A stretch of DNA of 64,000 bases from Oscillibacter sp. MSJ-31 (GCF_018918025.1 NZ_JAHLPT010000001.1:1-64000); one strand, 5' to 3'. Shown: positions 36,401 through 44,375, counted from the first letter of the stretch. Notes: a model not told the origin generated them from the letters alone. A program made the numbers and translations.

Positions 36401-38564
36401 TGGGTTTGGCTTTGATAACGGTGTGTCTCAGACGGACCTTTATGCCGTATGGGAAAGCGACAGCCAGAAAGGTATTGTACTGAACGACTTCGGCCAAGTA
36501 AATGAAAAAGATAGCGAAAACTATAGTTACTACGATTACTACGAATACTTCACTGATGCTGTCAGCGCAGGAACGACGTACACACTGCCGGATTCCTATA
36601 AGGCAGGCTATGCGTTCAAGGGCTGGAGCGATGGCGCAACGATGCATTCTGTCGGTGAGCAGATCAGCGTGGACGAGAGCAGGAGCTTTACCGCGGTGTA
36701 TGAAGTGCTGTCACTGACGATCGACGGCAAGACCTACCGCATGGACAAGGCATGTGGCAGCCGCAGCCTTGGCTGGGAGTATGAACCTGCCTACAGATAT
36801 GGATACTGGGATAATCAAGTGCAGCTTACTGTTTATGAGAATTACTCCGGCAAGCTGATCATCATCCCGAGCAACGCATATATTCGGCTCAATGGAAACA
36901 TTTCGGGAGCAAATGGTCAACCGGCTATTTTGGTAGATGGAAATGCTCAGATCCGTAGTGATGCGCCTGAAGATGGACAAAAGACCGTTACGATAACCGG
37001 TGGAGCGGAAGCGCCTGCTGTTCAGGTATCTGGAAAGCTGACGGTTGATTTAAATTATCTCTGGGACAGCTGTGGAATGTCCCTTATCATGCGGAGCGAT
37101 ATTGGGCAGCCAACGCTGAAAGCGAAGGCTGTAAATATCGGTGTTGATTCTTTGCTCTTTGCGGGCAGCTCGGAAAGCGATGCGGTTCTTACCGGCGCTT
37201 ACAATGATCAAAGCTATGTTCGTATCAGCGATAGTCTTATACTGAAAGCTGGACAAACGGTTCCTTCCATGCAGAATAAGAATGGCATGAAATTTGTTGC
37301 GTGGCGGCAGAAGGGAAGTGCCGATTGGGACAATGCCGTATGGTATCGACCGGGCGATGTGATCGAAGGTAATGAAAAAATGTTGGTCGCGGAATATACT
37401 TCGTATAATCTCCTTGCATTGATTTTCGACGGCAACGGCGGTACGACGGCCAGTGGTTCAAAGTATTATGTGACCGAAGCCTCCAGCGGAGATCTGCAGC
37501 TGATAGACTCGCCCTTTACGCGCGACGGATACTCTCTTCAAAGCTACAATGACCGCGCGGACGGCAGCGGTACGAGCTATACGGCACAGCAGCTTGTGGA
37601 AAAGCAGGATTGGTTTGACGTCATGGTGGGCAAGGTCCTGACCTTCTTCGCTCAGTGGACAAAGAACAGCGGTTCTGAGCCTACTACGCCTGACGAGCCG
37701 GAGAAAACGCCGGACGGCTCTGCAAGCTATACCGTTTCCGACAGTACGGTAACGATCAAAGATGTGGATATGGACAAGCTGCTCACGGAGAGCGGAGGAG
37801 AGAACTCCGCTGCGCTTGATTTGTCCGGGGCCGGAGCCATAGTCAAGGAGGTCTCCCTGCCGACAGAGGTCATTCAGGAGATTTCCACTCGCGGCGCAGA
37901 TGACCTGACTATTAGACTTCCGGGAGCGTCTGTCAGCTTTGACGAGAAGGCGCTTTCCGCCGTCGCCGCGCAAAGCGAGGGAGAGAGTCTCAGCCTGAAC
38001 GTCAATATCGGGGGCAGAGAAAGTCTGACAGGCGCACAGCATGAAGCGGTTGCAAAGGCAAAGGATCTGTCCGTGATCGAAGTCAGCCTTTCTTCAGACG
38101 GAAAGAAAATCAGCGATTTCAGCGGCGGCAATGTAACGATCGACATTCCGTTTGAATGGTCGATGCAAGGCCTGCTCTGCGCGTACTACATCGATGACAA
38201 CGGCAACAAGACGGCTATCGACGTGACGTATAAAAACGGCATTGCGACGCTGGTGCTGAAGCATTTTTCAACCTATGTCGTTGAGCTGCTCGATGCATCG
38301 GACGACACCGCGATGATCCTTGCGACGAATTCGGTCACCGTCAAGACGGCCGGAAAGGGCGCAGATCAGTGTATTGCCGCGATCTACGCCGCCGACGGAA
38401 AGCTTTTGACCATTGGGGTCAGCCCGATCACGGCGGGAGAAGATTTTACGACGGTTGCGTATTCTGCGGAAAAGCTTTCCGAACAGCAACTGCTCAATGT
38501 ATTCTTTCTGAATGAAAGCTATCAACCGGTAAGCGAGACGTTGAGCCTTCCACTGAAAGAGTAG
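33486..38564 (+). CDS. Large InlB-B-repeat surface protein with shared C-terminal module
   Basis: A 1,692-residue exported protein. Start 33486 has AAGGAG (33471-33476) nine bases upstream and gives a signal peptide (~1-27; LLSLNLVLAMLFTMVPVQAA). At least seven InlB-B/Flg_new-type repeats occur, each pairing 'LxGNGGTxxx' with 'FTREGYxLxGW...LYAVW' (first units near 35-120, 180-280 and 455-530; last near 1,310-1,395). They are separated by beta-helix-like segments. A segment resembling a propeptide or Ig fold (~1,415-1,600) precedes the shared C-terminal module (~1,612-1,692; IAAIYAADGKLLTIG ... NVFFLNESYQPVSE). No SLH repeat, LPXTG motif or catalytic motif is seen. Adhesion is the likely role. 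Confidence 0.85.
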   Translation: MHSQKMRLLSLNLVLAMLFTMVPVQAADIVIDDDGPLHTVVLNGNGGTYGNDETLAISYGYSALYLEDYIFTREGYTLLGWSENEDASTLDYTCFHSIWGGDVGEDEPLDLYAVWGEGTNCALYNMYIANSTPLSGYYALNSATLPTVNDVGFVGWYDHTGAFYKAGSAVHAGEEYQPVYASTGNYPILLDGNGGESAFGSSLFFAGTTGNSRINTAVWDHGKRIRCFSKDGYLLAGWANSDGNTVVGDNGELIGLCIPNSDGIITLYAQWDSAYQLVNGTELVIDGDDMTELLEGNAESYGSGWRFYSWNDLRLSSPYGTSTPYAFDRMAYNDDLDIRFSGTISTGQIEVNGRLCFYEYGNRTETSIDVITSDIPAIHAVRIMFMGVDNVYRISTENAVGIDARSLYFASPNLTITGEPAVREDAKITCDDGIGYTISDDGTTLTTYAIDQNVTLDGNGGTFEGEKTISCDYSVSDELDLSHYAFTREGYVLIGWAADADGSDFVSESSNTSYSRTGYQTLYAVWLEVPENHIVFRTTSGASLTTYKSAYEKSTLAKGYSVAIDDDFTMPVAVLNGQQQRTVWWNAVDRSLFYGGESYTPASGSVFWSDISGNIEDGCHTVIIDGNGGTYRDNYYDNGIRNWYNTNRVVAAWSAGNGDVINYAYSFTRQGYTLVSYNSEPDGSGTEYALNRCTVTADMDPIQILYAQWEKIEESGLYITIDGKQYDAAQNWNGAGWVYRHYENNYNELTLDGYIGGSIESDVELRVNCESKKSVVTGSICAPHLEVNLIAWHYVNGNVDIGSLSVCANDGVALMSQGDMNINVPDSAVLSVAGAEGSPAIKTDGELTLWYYGEGRLSAQGGNTAAISAACINNERGYDCVITAGTNPDDAVEVETYSGQQYVSYEIRTKTLTLHGSGGKADGKDSISIDTKEGYIDLSQYRNSFSSDGKVLLGWSRNAGAAGIDYANESNVGFGFDNGVSQTDLYAVWESDSQKGIVLNDFGQVNEKDSENYSYYDYYEYFTDAVSAGTTYTLPDSYKAGYAFKGWSDGATMHSVGEQISVDESRSFTAVYEVLSLTIDGKTYRMDKACGSRSLGWEYEPAYRYGYWDNQVQLTVYENYSGKLIIIPSNAYIRLNGNISGANGQPAILVDGNAQIRSDAPEDGQKTVTITGGAEAPAVQVSGKLTVDLNYLWDSCGMSLIMRSDIGQPTLKAKAVNIGVDSLLFAGSSESDAVLTGAYNDQSYVRISDSLILKAGQTVPSMQNKNGMKFVAWRQKGSADWDNAVWYRPGDVIEGNEKMLVAEYTSYNLLALIFDGNGGTTASGSKYYVTEASSGDLQLIDSPFTRDGYSLQSYNDRADGSGTSYTAQQLVEKQDWFDVMVGKVLTFFAQWTKNSGSEPTTPDEPEKTPDGSASYTVSDSTVTIKDVDMDKLLTESGGENSAALDLSGAGAIVKEVSLPTEVIQEISTRGADDLTIRLPGASVSFDEKALSAVAAQSEGESLSLNVNIGGRESLTGAQHEAVAKAKDLSVIEVSLSSDGKKISDFSGGNVTIDIPFEWSMQGLLCAYYIDDNGNKTAIDVTYKNGIATLVLKHFSTYVVELLDASDDTAMILATNSVTVKTAGKGADQCIAAIYAADGKLLTIGVSPITAGEDFTTVAYSAEKLSEQQLLNVFFLNESYQPVSETLSLPLKE

Positions 38565-38700
38565 CGGTCATGCCCGTCCTTGCCGCTCTCATAGAAACGA
38601 TAATGGGCGGTATTGCTTTAGGTGAAATGAAAATGTCGGTTAGACGGCCCCATATCCCTGCCTTGATAAAAGCAATTGGAATCGGATGTGATGTGATTCT

Positions 38701-38737
38701 ACGGTGAGCAGAGGGGCAAAGCCCCTCTGCTCACCGT
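38701..38737. repeat. Perfect hairpin with 17-bp arms
   Basis: ACGGTGAGCAGAGGGGC (38701-38717) and its exact complement (38721-38737) flank an AAA loop. There is no T-run directly after it on either strand. It resembles intergenic palindromes of the REP or MITE kind more than a plain terminator. Confidence 0.65.
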
Positions 38738-38738
38738 G

Positions 38739-38796
38739 GCCCCCACATTCGTGGCGGTGGAGATAGGTCTTCGTGAGTGTGGGGCTCTTTTTCCAT
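38739..38796 (+). terminator. Probable terminator of the surface locus
   Basis: GCCCCCACATTCG pairs imperfectly with CGTGAGTGTGGGGC, followed immediately by TCTTTTT. This would end transcription from the 33,486 gene. Confidence 0.5.
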
Positions 38797-39110
38797 TTGG
38801 GTGGGGTTCTGTGCTCGGAATCTACACCTAATAAAAAACAGTAGCGGAAATTTTGAATTCAACAAAAATTCAACCGAAAATAAATAAAATTGAAATATGC
38901 TAAAAGATTCAGAATTTATGAGCACACCATAAAGTGGGATGTGAGAACCCCTTTTGATATCAATACATTTGTACAAAATGTAGAAATATACAAAATAGAG
39001 AAATAGTTGCAAAATTGCAGAATTAAAAAGCGGAGTTTCCCCACATTATTTCCGCGCGTTCAACACAAATTCAACACAAAAACAGCTTTGTGCAATTTGC
39101 CATAGACATG

Positions 39111-39145
39111 AAAAAACCTTGAAACCATACGGTTTCAAGGTTTTT
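39111..39145. terminator. Bidirectional terminator beside tRNA-Ala
   Basis: AAAAACCTTGAAACC and GGTTTCAAGGTTTTT form a 15-bp perfect stem around ATAC. On the minus strand it lies just downstream of the tRNA and ends in a T-run. Confidence 0.85.
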
Positions 39146-39147
39146 CG

Positions 39148-39223
39148 TGGTGGAGATTAGCGGGATCGAACCGCTGACCTCTTGACTGCCAGTCAAGCGC
39201 TCTCCCAGCTGAGCTAAACCCCC
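39148..39223 (-). tRNA. tRNA-Ala (anticodon GGC)
   Basis: The minus strand gives a complete 76-base cloverleaf. The acceptor GGGGGTT pairs with AATCTCC. The D arm is GCTC-AGCTGGGA-GAGC and the anticodon arm CTTGA-CTGGCAG-TCAAG, with GGC at positions 34-36. The T arm contains GGTTCGATCC and the 3' CCA is encoded. It reads GCC. A promoter lies upstream and a terminator downstream. It marks the boundary between the surface locus and the GC-rich core. Confidence 0.95.
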
Positions 39224-39258
39224 ATCGGTTCAAGGCTTTCGCGCTCGGAACAATGGAA

Positions 39259-39287
39259 AGTATAGCATAGGGAGGGGCGGCTGTCAA
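39259..39287 (-). promoter_or_regulatory. Promoter of tRNA-Ala
   Basis: On the minus strand TTGACA (39287-39282) and TATACT (39264-39259) are separated by 17 bases. This is an almost perfect sigma-A promoter 35 bases before the tRNA. Confidence 0.8.
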
Positions 39288-39369
39288 GACCTTTTTTCAA
39301 CTTTTTTACACCGGATAAAATGCGGCGGAGAGGATAAGAGCCGCGGCAATTTTCCGTCAAATCGGGTGC

Positions 39370-39420
39370 TTGACAAATTACGACGAATGTAGTATAAATA
39401 AGAAAACGACTTTTGTAGTA
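39370..39420 (+). promoter_or_regulatory. BlaI/MecI-type promoter-operator with two operator copies
   Basis: TTGACA (39370-39375) and TATAAA (39393-39398) are separated by 17 bases. Two 16-bp boxes resembling the TACTACAnnTGTAGTA operator of BlaI/MecI occur 26 bases apart: TACGACGAATGTAGTA (39379-39394), inside the promoter spacer, and AACGACTTTTGTAGTA (39405-39420), just downstream of the -10 box. This fits autorepression by the following gene. Confidence 0.8.
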
Positions 39421-39439
39421 AAATCAGGAGGGCTTTTGC

Positions 39440-39826
39440 ATGGACGGAAGGAAACGTTTGCCGGACGCCGAGCTGAGCGTGATGCAGGCGGTCTGGGCGC
39501 ACGGCGGGGAGGTCAGCCGCGGCGACATCGAGGGCGCGCTGGCGTCCCACGGCTGGAGCGTCAACACCATCAACACCTATCTCACGCGATTGTGCGACAA
39601 GGGCTATCTGAGCGCGCGCCGCGAGGGGCGCAGCAACTTCTATTCGCCGCTCGTTTCCCAGGAAAAGTACCGCGAGTTCGACAGCCGAAGCGTCCTGCAG
39701 CGGCTCTACGGCGGCTCACTTGGCAGCTTTGTGGCGGCGCTGACGGCGGAAAAGCCGCTCGCGCAGAGCGAGATCGACGAGCTGCGGCGCTATCTGGATG
39801 AAATGAGCGGGAAAGCGGGGGAGTGA
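39440..39826 (+). CDS. BlaI/MecI/CopY-family transcriptional repressor
   Basis: A 128-residue winged-helix repressor of the penicillinase-repressor family (LPDAELSVMQAVW, then NTINTYLTRLCDKGYLSARREG). These dimers bind TACA/TGTA dyads and are inactivated when a partner M56 membrane protease triggers their cleavage. AGGAGGG precedes the ATG. The stop lies one base before the start of the M56 protease gene, the normal two-gene arrangement. Two operator boxes sit in its own promoter. No beta-lactamase gene is near, so the regulon may be cell-wall or metal-stress related. Confidence 0.9.
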   Translation: MDGRKRLPDAELSVMQAVWAHGGEVSRGDIEGALASHGWSVNTINTYLTRLCDKGYLSARREGRSNFYSPLVSQEKYREFDSRSVLQRLYGGSLGSFVAALTAEKPLAQSEIDELRRYLDEMSGKAGE

Positions 39827-39827
39827 G

Positions 39828-42665
39828 ATGGCGCCGTTTTTACTGACGCTTTCCAAGCATTCGCTGCTCGCGGCTGCCGTTCTCGCATTGGCCGCGATCA
39901 CAAAGCCGCTTTGGCGGGAGCGCTACGGCGCGCGGTCACGCTGCGCGCTGTGGCTGGCGTTGGCGGTCTTTCTGCTGCTGCCGGTGGACTGGTCGGTGCC
40001 GGACGCACCGGTGCGGGTGGAGCCGCCGGCGGAGCGCACGCTGATCCTTTCCGCGCAGCGCGGGCCGAGCGTGGTGCGGACCGACGAGCTGCCGCGCCGG
40101 CAGGAAACGGTTCTTACCGGCGAAAATGATACGAGCCCGCTGCCGGCCGACCCGCCGGTCACGCTCGGGGACGCAGATAGGACCGCGCTGGACAACAGCG
40201 CGAAAAATGTTCCGCTCACAGGGCTGCTGTTCCTCCTTTGGGGGATGGGCGCGACAGGCTATACCACTTTACAGATCGTAAAATACAAACGATTCTGCCG
40301 CCTTGTGCGCCGCTGGCGGCACGAGACGACACGGAGCGATTACGCGCGGCTGCTCGCGGACGAAAGTGCCGCTCTTGGCGTGAAGCAGCCGCGGCTCCTT
40401 CTCTGCGAGGCGGTGGGAACGCCGATGATGAGCGGACTTTTTCATCCCGTTCTGCTTCTGCCGCACGAGGACTACGAGCCCGCCGCGCTGCGCTTCATCC
40501 TGCGCCACGAGCTTTGCCACCTCAAGCGGCACGACCTTGCCTATAAGCTCGTGCTGACGGCGGCGAACGGCGTCCATTGGTTCGACCCGCTTGTCTATTG
40601 GATGCTGCGGCAGGCGGACGAGGATGTGGAGCTTGCCTGCGACAGCAGGGCGACCGAGGGCATGGCGCACGCGGAAAAGACCGCCTACGGCGAAACGCTG
40701 CTCGCGGCGGTGCAGGCGAAGATCGCGCCGGTGCCGATGACGACGAGCTTCGGCAGCACGGCGGAGCGGCTCAAGCACCGGCTTGCGAATGTGCTCGGCG
40801 GAAAGAAAAGGCGCGGGCTGTGGCTCGCGGCGCTCGCCGTCGCGGCCGTGGCCGCTTCCGCGCTGCTGATCGCATGGCAGAGCGGCACAGATGAGAAAAC
40901 GAAGGACGCGGACGTCTGGCTCACGATGGAGGACTATGCCCTCGACCGCGCCAATGCGGTCCGCGAGAGCGGCGTTGCCCTATTTTCGCAGTACGGCGGC
41001 GCGGCGGTCGCCGCGGTGAGCGACGTGCGGGCGACCGAGCTGGAGCGCGCTGCCGTGCTGGACGGCGTGTTTCCGGAACTGGACGGCAGACCCGAGCTGT
41101 GGCGCTACGACTACGCGGTGCGCTTTGCGGACGAGGAGAGCCTTCCGCTGGCAGATCGGGGAGACTGGTACAGCATAGGCGATGGCTGGTACGACAACAG
41201 GCAGTACGATGTGCTCGTTGTGCTTGCGAACGCGGACGGCTATCGCATTCTGTACACCGGAACGCGGGGGATGGTAAAGGACTACATAAACGATTCCGGC
41301 AGGACGTACTACCGCGAGGCACTCTACGATTGGTGCGCCGACCACCTTGCGCTTGACGAGACCGACTATCCGCGCTATCTGCACAGAGTTACGCTGACCG
41401 ATACGGACGGAACCGGCAGCGCGGTCAGGAAGACGGCTGCATTCCACCGCTACGAGGGCGACGGCTGGTCCGTCTATGTGCCGACCGACTGGCTATTCAC
41501 GCCGCAATGGATGCAATGGAAGCCTCTCTCCGGCGTGGACGCGGATGGAAGCACATACTTTGAGGTCACAAGAGCGGACGGCAGCATGGAGGATATCAAG
41601 GCGTACTACGCCTCCATCGGCGCGTGGCGCTTTGAGACCGACCTGAGCGCGCCGCTGGACTATTACTATAATGTAGGGGGCGGCTATGATGCCGCATACG
41701 GTTACGCGCATGAGGAGCTGTATTTTGTCCCGATCGACGGCGATCACTGCTATGTGCTCTCCTGTTACTCGGTGAACGGCGTTACGTCGGCAGAGGACAA
41801 GGCGCTGCTGCGCGCCGCGCTCACGAGCTTTACGCCGGACGAGAGCCTGCGTTGGACGACGGAGCAGAGGTTCCAATATGAGATCGACTGTCTGGCGCAC
41901 GGCACGGGCGTGGAGCTGACCCTGCTCAGCGGAGCAAGAGAGCTGGGGAGCTGTCGAAACGACTTTGCCATCTCAGGTGGGTTCTGCCCGCTGGGCCAAT
42001 ATACCTACACACCGTGGGAGGATGCTGTGTACGCGGGCGGAGACAAGGCGATCCGCCTGACCGTTTCCGACGGCTGCTATCTGGAGGTCTACGAGGACTC
42101 CAACCTCATTTCCTACTGCCGGAGCGACGGCTCATTGCTCGGCCGTTATATGGCGAGCGGCGCGGGACTTGGCGACGGCTCTATCGTGCCGGTCGAGGGG
42201 ACCTCGCTTTACGGCATGGTGCGCGAATGGTACGACGTGCTGGAGCTTGCTGATGTGCGTCGTGCGCCGGTAATCTTCATCGCCGACGAGGGGCAGTCGT
42301 GGCAGGAGGCCGCGCAGAGCTGGGCCGACGCCTACTGGAACGCGCTGACGCGCGTGCCGGAGGACAATGTTTACCATTGCGGCTTTGTGAGGGCAAAGGC
42401 GTACAGCTTCCTGAGCGATGACGACAACGAGCAGATGCGCCGGCTCGGCAAGCTGAGAGAGGGCGAATACGGCTTTTATATGAACGGGTACTTTGTCCCC
42501 ACGCACGCGGAGGAGCTGACGGCGCGCTATGACGAACACGATATGCAGCCGGTGGAGGCGGGAGACGGTCTGCCCGCAGGGACCTACACCACGTTCTACC
42601 GCTGCAGGCTCATCGCGGCGGACGGCGGCTGGTACGGCGAGATCCTCGGCAACGGCAGCTGGTAA
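39828..42665 (+). CDS. BlaR1/MecR1-like M56 membrane metalloprotease with a non-PBP outer domain
   Basis: A 945-residue sensor-protease. Hydrophobic helices lie near 10-27, 38-54, 128-146 and 335-352. The zinc site HELCH is at 227-231, inside 'FILRHELCHLKRHDLAYK', with the downstream acidic ligand region 'DEDVELACDSRA'. The ~590-residue part after the last helix should lie outside the membrane. It shows no SxxK/SxN/KTG penicillin-binding pattern, so it is not a standard beta-lactam sensor. It contains segments such as 'WSVYVPTDWLFTPQW' seen in other clostridial M56 tails. Coupled to the BlaI-like gene by a one-base gap. The signal it senses is unknown. Confidence 0.85.
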   Translation: MAPFLLTLSKHSLLAAAVLALAAITKPLWRERYGARSRCALWLALAVFLLLPVDWSVPDAPVRVEPPAERTLILSAQRGPSVVRTDELPRRQETVLTGENDTSPLPADPPVTLGDADRTALDNSAKNVPLTGLLFLLWGMGATGYTTLQIVKYKRFCRLVRRWRHETTRSDYARLLADESAALGVKQPRLLLCEAVGTPMMSGLFHPVLLLPHEDYEPAALRFILRHELCHLKRHDLAYKLVLTAANGVHWFDPLVYWMLRQADEDVELACDSRATEGMAHAEKTAYGETLLAAVQAKIAPVPMTTSFGSTAERLKHRLANVLGGKKRRGLWLAALAVAAVAASALLIAWQSGTDEKTKDADVWLTMEDYALDRANAVRESGVALFSQYGGAAVAAVSDVRATELERAAVLDGVFPELDGRPELWRYDYAVRFADEESLPLADRGDWYSIGDGWYDNRQYDVLVVLANADGYRILYTGTRGMVKDYINDSGRTYYREALYDWCADHLALDETDYPRYLHRVTLTDTDGTGSAVRKTAAFHRYEGDGWSVYVPTDWLFTPQWMQWKPLSGVDADGSTYFEVTRADGSMEDIKAYYASIGAWRFETDLSAPLDYYYNVGGGYDAAYGYAHEELYFVPIDGDHCYVLSCYSVNGVTSAEDKALLRAALTSFTPDESLRWTTEQRFQYEIDCLAHGTGVELTLLSGARELGSCRNDFAISGGFCPLGQYTYTPWEDAVYAGGDKAIRLTVSDGCYLEVYEDSNLISYCRSDGSLLGRYMASGAGLGDGSIVPVEGTSLYGMVREWYDVLELADVRRAPVIFIADEGQSWQEAAQSWADAYWNALTRVPEDNVYHCGFVRAKAYSFLSDDDNEQMRRLGKLREGEYGFYMNGYFVPTHAEELTARYDEHDMQPVEAGDGLPAGTYTTFYRCRLIAADGGWYGEILGNGSW

Positions 42666-42692
42666 GAAAGAGAGAAGAGAGGTAAGAGCATC

Positions 42693-43514
42693 ATGCACCG
42701 AAGACTGTTCTGCGAGCTTTCACCGCTCGCGTACCGCATCTCGGTCGAAAAAAACTGTGCACTCCGCACGCTGCGCGACGGATTTTCCGCGGAGCGCTTT
42801 CCGAAGCTGCGCATGGAGGCGCCGCTTCCCGCGCTCGTCTGCCGGCACAATTCGCTCATCCGCCGCACGCTCGGCAGGGTCGATCCGGTTTTGCAGGACA
42901 ACAAGGCCGTCAACCTCGCGCTGGCCGCGCCGAAGATCAACGGCATCCTCATACGCCCGGGCGAGACGTTTTCGTTCTGGCACCTCGTCGGACGGCCCAG
43001 CACCGCGAACGGCTACCGCACCGGTATGGTCATTGCCAACGCGCAGACCGGCGAAGCCGTCGGCGGTGGGATGTGCCAGTTCAGCAACCTGATCCATTGG
43101 ATGGTGCTCCACGCGCCCCTGACCATCACGGAGCAGCACCACCACGACCAGTTTGACCTCTTTCCGGACTTCGGCCGTCAGGTGCCGTTCGGCACAGGCA
43201 CGTCCATCTTCTATAACTACCTCGACTATCGCTTCCGCAACGACACGGAGCAGACGTACCAGCTTCTCGTCCATACGACGCCCACGCACCTGTGCGGCGA
43301 GCTGCGCACGGATGCGCCGCTCGCGGTCAAATACCACATCGCGGCGGAGAACGAGCGCTTCGTGCGTGAGGACGGCGTTGTCTACCGCTGCGGCGAGGTG
43401 TATCGGACGATGGTGGACAAGACCACCGGGAATGTGCTCTCGCGCGAGCTGCTGCGGCGCAACCATGCCCGCGTGCTCTACGATACGGCGGGACTGGAGA
43501 TCATGGACCGGTAA
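42693..43514 (+). CDS. VanW family protein
   Basis: A 273-residue protein with the VanW domain. Its core is 'IRPGETFSFWHLVGRPS' near residues 88-105 and 'GEAVGGGMCQFSNLIHWM' near 121-138. VanW is named from vancomycin-resistance clusters, but the family is widespread and its biochemical role is unknown. No signal peptide or membrane segment is evident in this short form. An AGAGAGG ribosome site precedes it and the M56 gene ends 27 bases upstream, so it may be in the same transcript, which would place it in a wall-stress regulon. A strong terminator follows. Confidence 0.85.
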   Translation: MHRRLFCELSPLAYRISVEKNCALRTLRDGFSAERFPKLRMEAPLPALVCRHNSLIRRTLGRVDPVLQDNKAVNLALAAPKINGILIRPGETFSFWHLVGRPSTANGYRTGMVIANAQTGEAVGGGMCQFSNLIHWMVLHAPLTITEQHHHDQFDLFPDFGRQVPFGTGTSIFYNYLDYRFRNDTEQTYQLLVHTTPTHLCGELRTDAPLAVKYHIAAENERFVREDGVVYRCGEVYRTMVDKTTGNVLSRELLRRNHARVLYDTAGLEIMDR

Positions 43515-43522
43515 AAAAGAAG

Positions 43523-43555
43523 AAGGTTTCCCGATTTCGGGAAGCCTTTCTTTTT
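43523..43555 (+). terminator. Terminator after the VanW gene
   Basis: AAGGTTTCCCG and CGGGAAGCCTT form a stem around ATTT, followed by TCTTTTT. One G-C/T wobble occurs within the stem. Confidence 0.85.
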
Positions 43556-43584
43556 GAAGATTTCGGAAACTTTTTGCTTTTGTG

Positions 43585-43614
43585 TTGCACGCGGCGGGAC
43601 AAGCGTGGTATACT
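43585..43614 (+). promoter_or_regulatory. Promoter of the glycosyltransferase/kinase pair
   Basis: TTGCAC (43585-43590) and TATACT (43609-43614) are 18 bases apart, about 40 bases before the ATG at 43653. Confidence 0.65.
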
Positions 43615-43652
43615 AAGGCGAATTACCACAAATGAGACAATGAGGCGATACG

Positions 43653-44375
43653 ATGCGTATTGATATTTTAGGCGTTGGCTTTGACAATCTCACCATGACC
43701 GAGGCGGTCGCGCGCGGCTGCGAGCTGCTTGCGGGTGAGGGCGCGCACTATGTGGTGACGCCGAATCCCGAGATCGTGGAGACCTGCCGCGCGGACGCGG
43801 AGGCGATGGCGGCTGTGAACGGCGCGGACCTCGTGCTGCCCGACGGCATCGGCGTCATCTACGGCGCGAAGCTCCTCGGCACGCCGCTCAAGTCCCGTGT
43901 GCCGGGCATTGAGTTCGGTACGGCGATGCTCGCACATTGCGCGGAGACCGGGAAAAGGGTCTATCTTTTCGGCGCGAAGCCGGGCGTGGCGGAGCAGGCG
44001 GCGAAGAACCTTTGCGAGAAGCTGCCCGGGCTGCAGATCGCCGGTACGCACGACGGCTATTTTACCGACGCGGAATCCGACGCCATCGCCGCGGAGATCC
44101 GCGCGAGCGGCGCGGACATGGCGCTCGTCTGCCTCGGCGCGCCGAAGCAGGAGAAGTGGATGGCACAGTACGGCGCGGCCACGGGTGCAAAGCTGCTGCT
44201 GGGTCTCGGCGGCTCGCTGGATGTGTTCGCGGGCGTGGCGCAGCGCGCGCCGGAATTCTACTGCAAGCACAATCTTGAGTGGTTCTACCGGCTCATCAAA
44301 AATCCGTCCCGCGCGGGACGCATGATGAAGCTGCCGCTCTTTCTGGTCCATGTGGCGGGGGAGAAGCGGAAATGA
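43653..44375 (+). CDS. WecG/TagA/CpsF-family glycosyltransferase
   Basis: A 240-residue GT26-type enzyme. TagA members transfer N-acetylmannosamine to undecaprenyl-PP-GlcNAc to start wall teichoic acid or a secondary wall polymer. Conserved features: 'YVVTPNPEIVE' near 33-43, 'LPDGIGVIYGAKLLG' near 62-77 and the 'CLGAPKQEKWM' block near 162-172. Full length for the family. The stop overlaps the start of the kinase gene (ATGA). Given the SLH proteins upstream, a role in the wall polymer they bind is plausible but not shown. Confidence 0.9.
   Translation: MRIDILGVGFDNLTMTEAVARGCELLAGEGAHYVVTPNPEIVETCRADAEAMAAVNGADLVLPDGIGVIYGAKLLGTPLKSRVPGIEFGTAMLAHCAETGKRVYLFGAKPGVAEQAAKNLCEKLPGLQIAGTHDGYFTDAESDAIAAEIRASGADMALVCLGAPKQEKWMAQYGAATGAKLLLGLGGSLDVFAGVAQRAPEFYCKHNLEWFYRLIKNPSRAGRMMKLPLFLVHVAGEKRK

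Larger units (their letters stand above)
38565..39110. other. AT-rich gap between the surface locus and tRNA-Ala
   Basis: About 550 bases without a supported gene. It contains a perfect 17-bp-arm hairpin (38701-38737) and a second stem ending in a T-run (38738-38796). It then becomes strongly AT-rich (38,820-39,100), with short direct repeats such as TTCAACACAAA. The composition differs from both flanks. No integrase or other gene is seen. Confidence 0.6.

Noticed and set aside
2489-38564. Prophage or polyketide-type origin for the very large genes
   Set aside because: Every large gene has a signal peptide and surface-type domains. No phage structural, integrase or megasynthase motif is seen.
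38749-38765. Possible partial copy of the tRNA-Ala 3' end (GGTGGAGAT) as an attachment-site remnant
   Set aside because: Only about nine bases match in a short motif, which is too little to distinguish from chance.
38731-39012. 93-codon minus-strand frame in the AT-rich gap
   Set aside because: Phe/Tyr/Ile-rich sequence as expected of AT-rich non-coding DNA. It starts in AT-rich DNA without a ribosome site and ends inside a hairpin.
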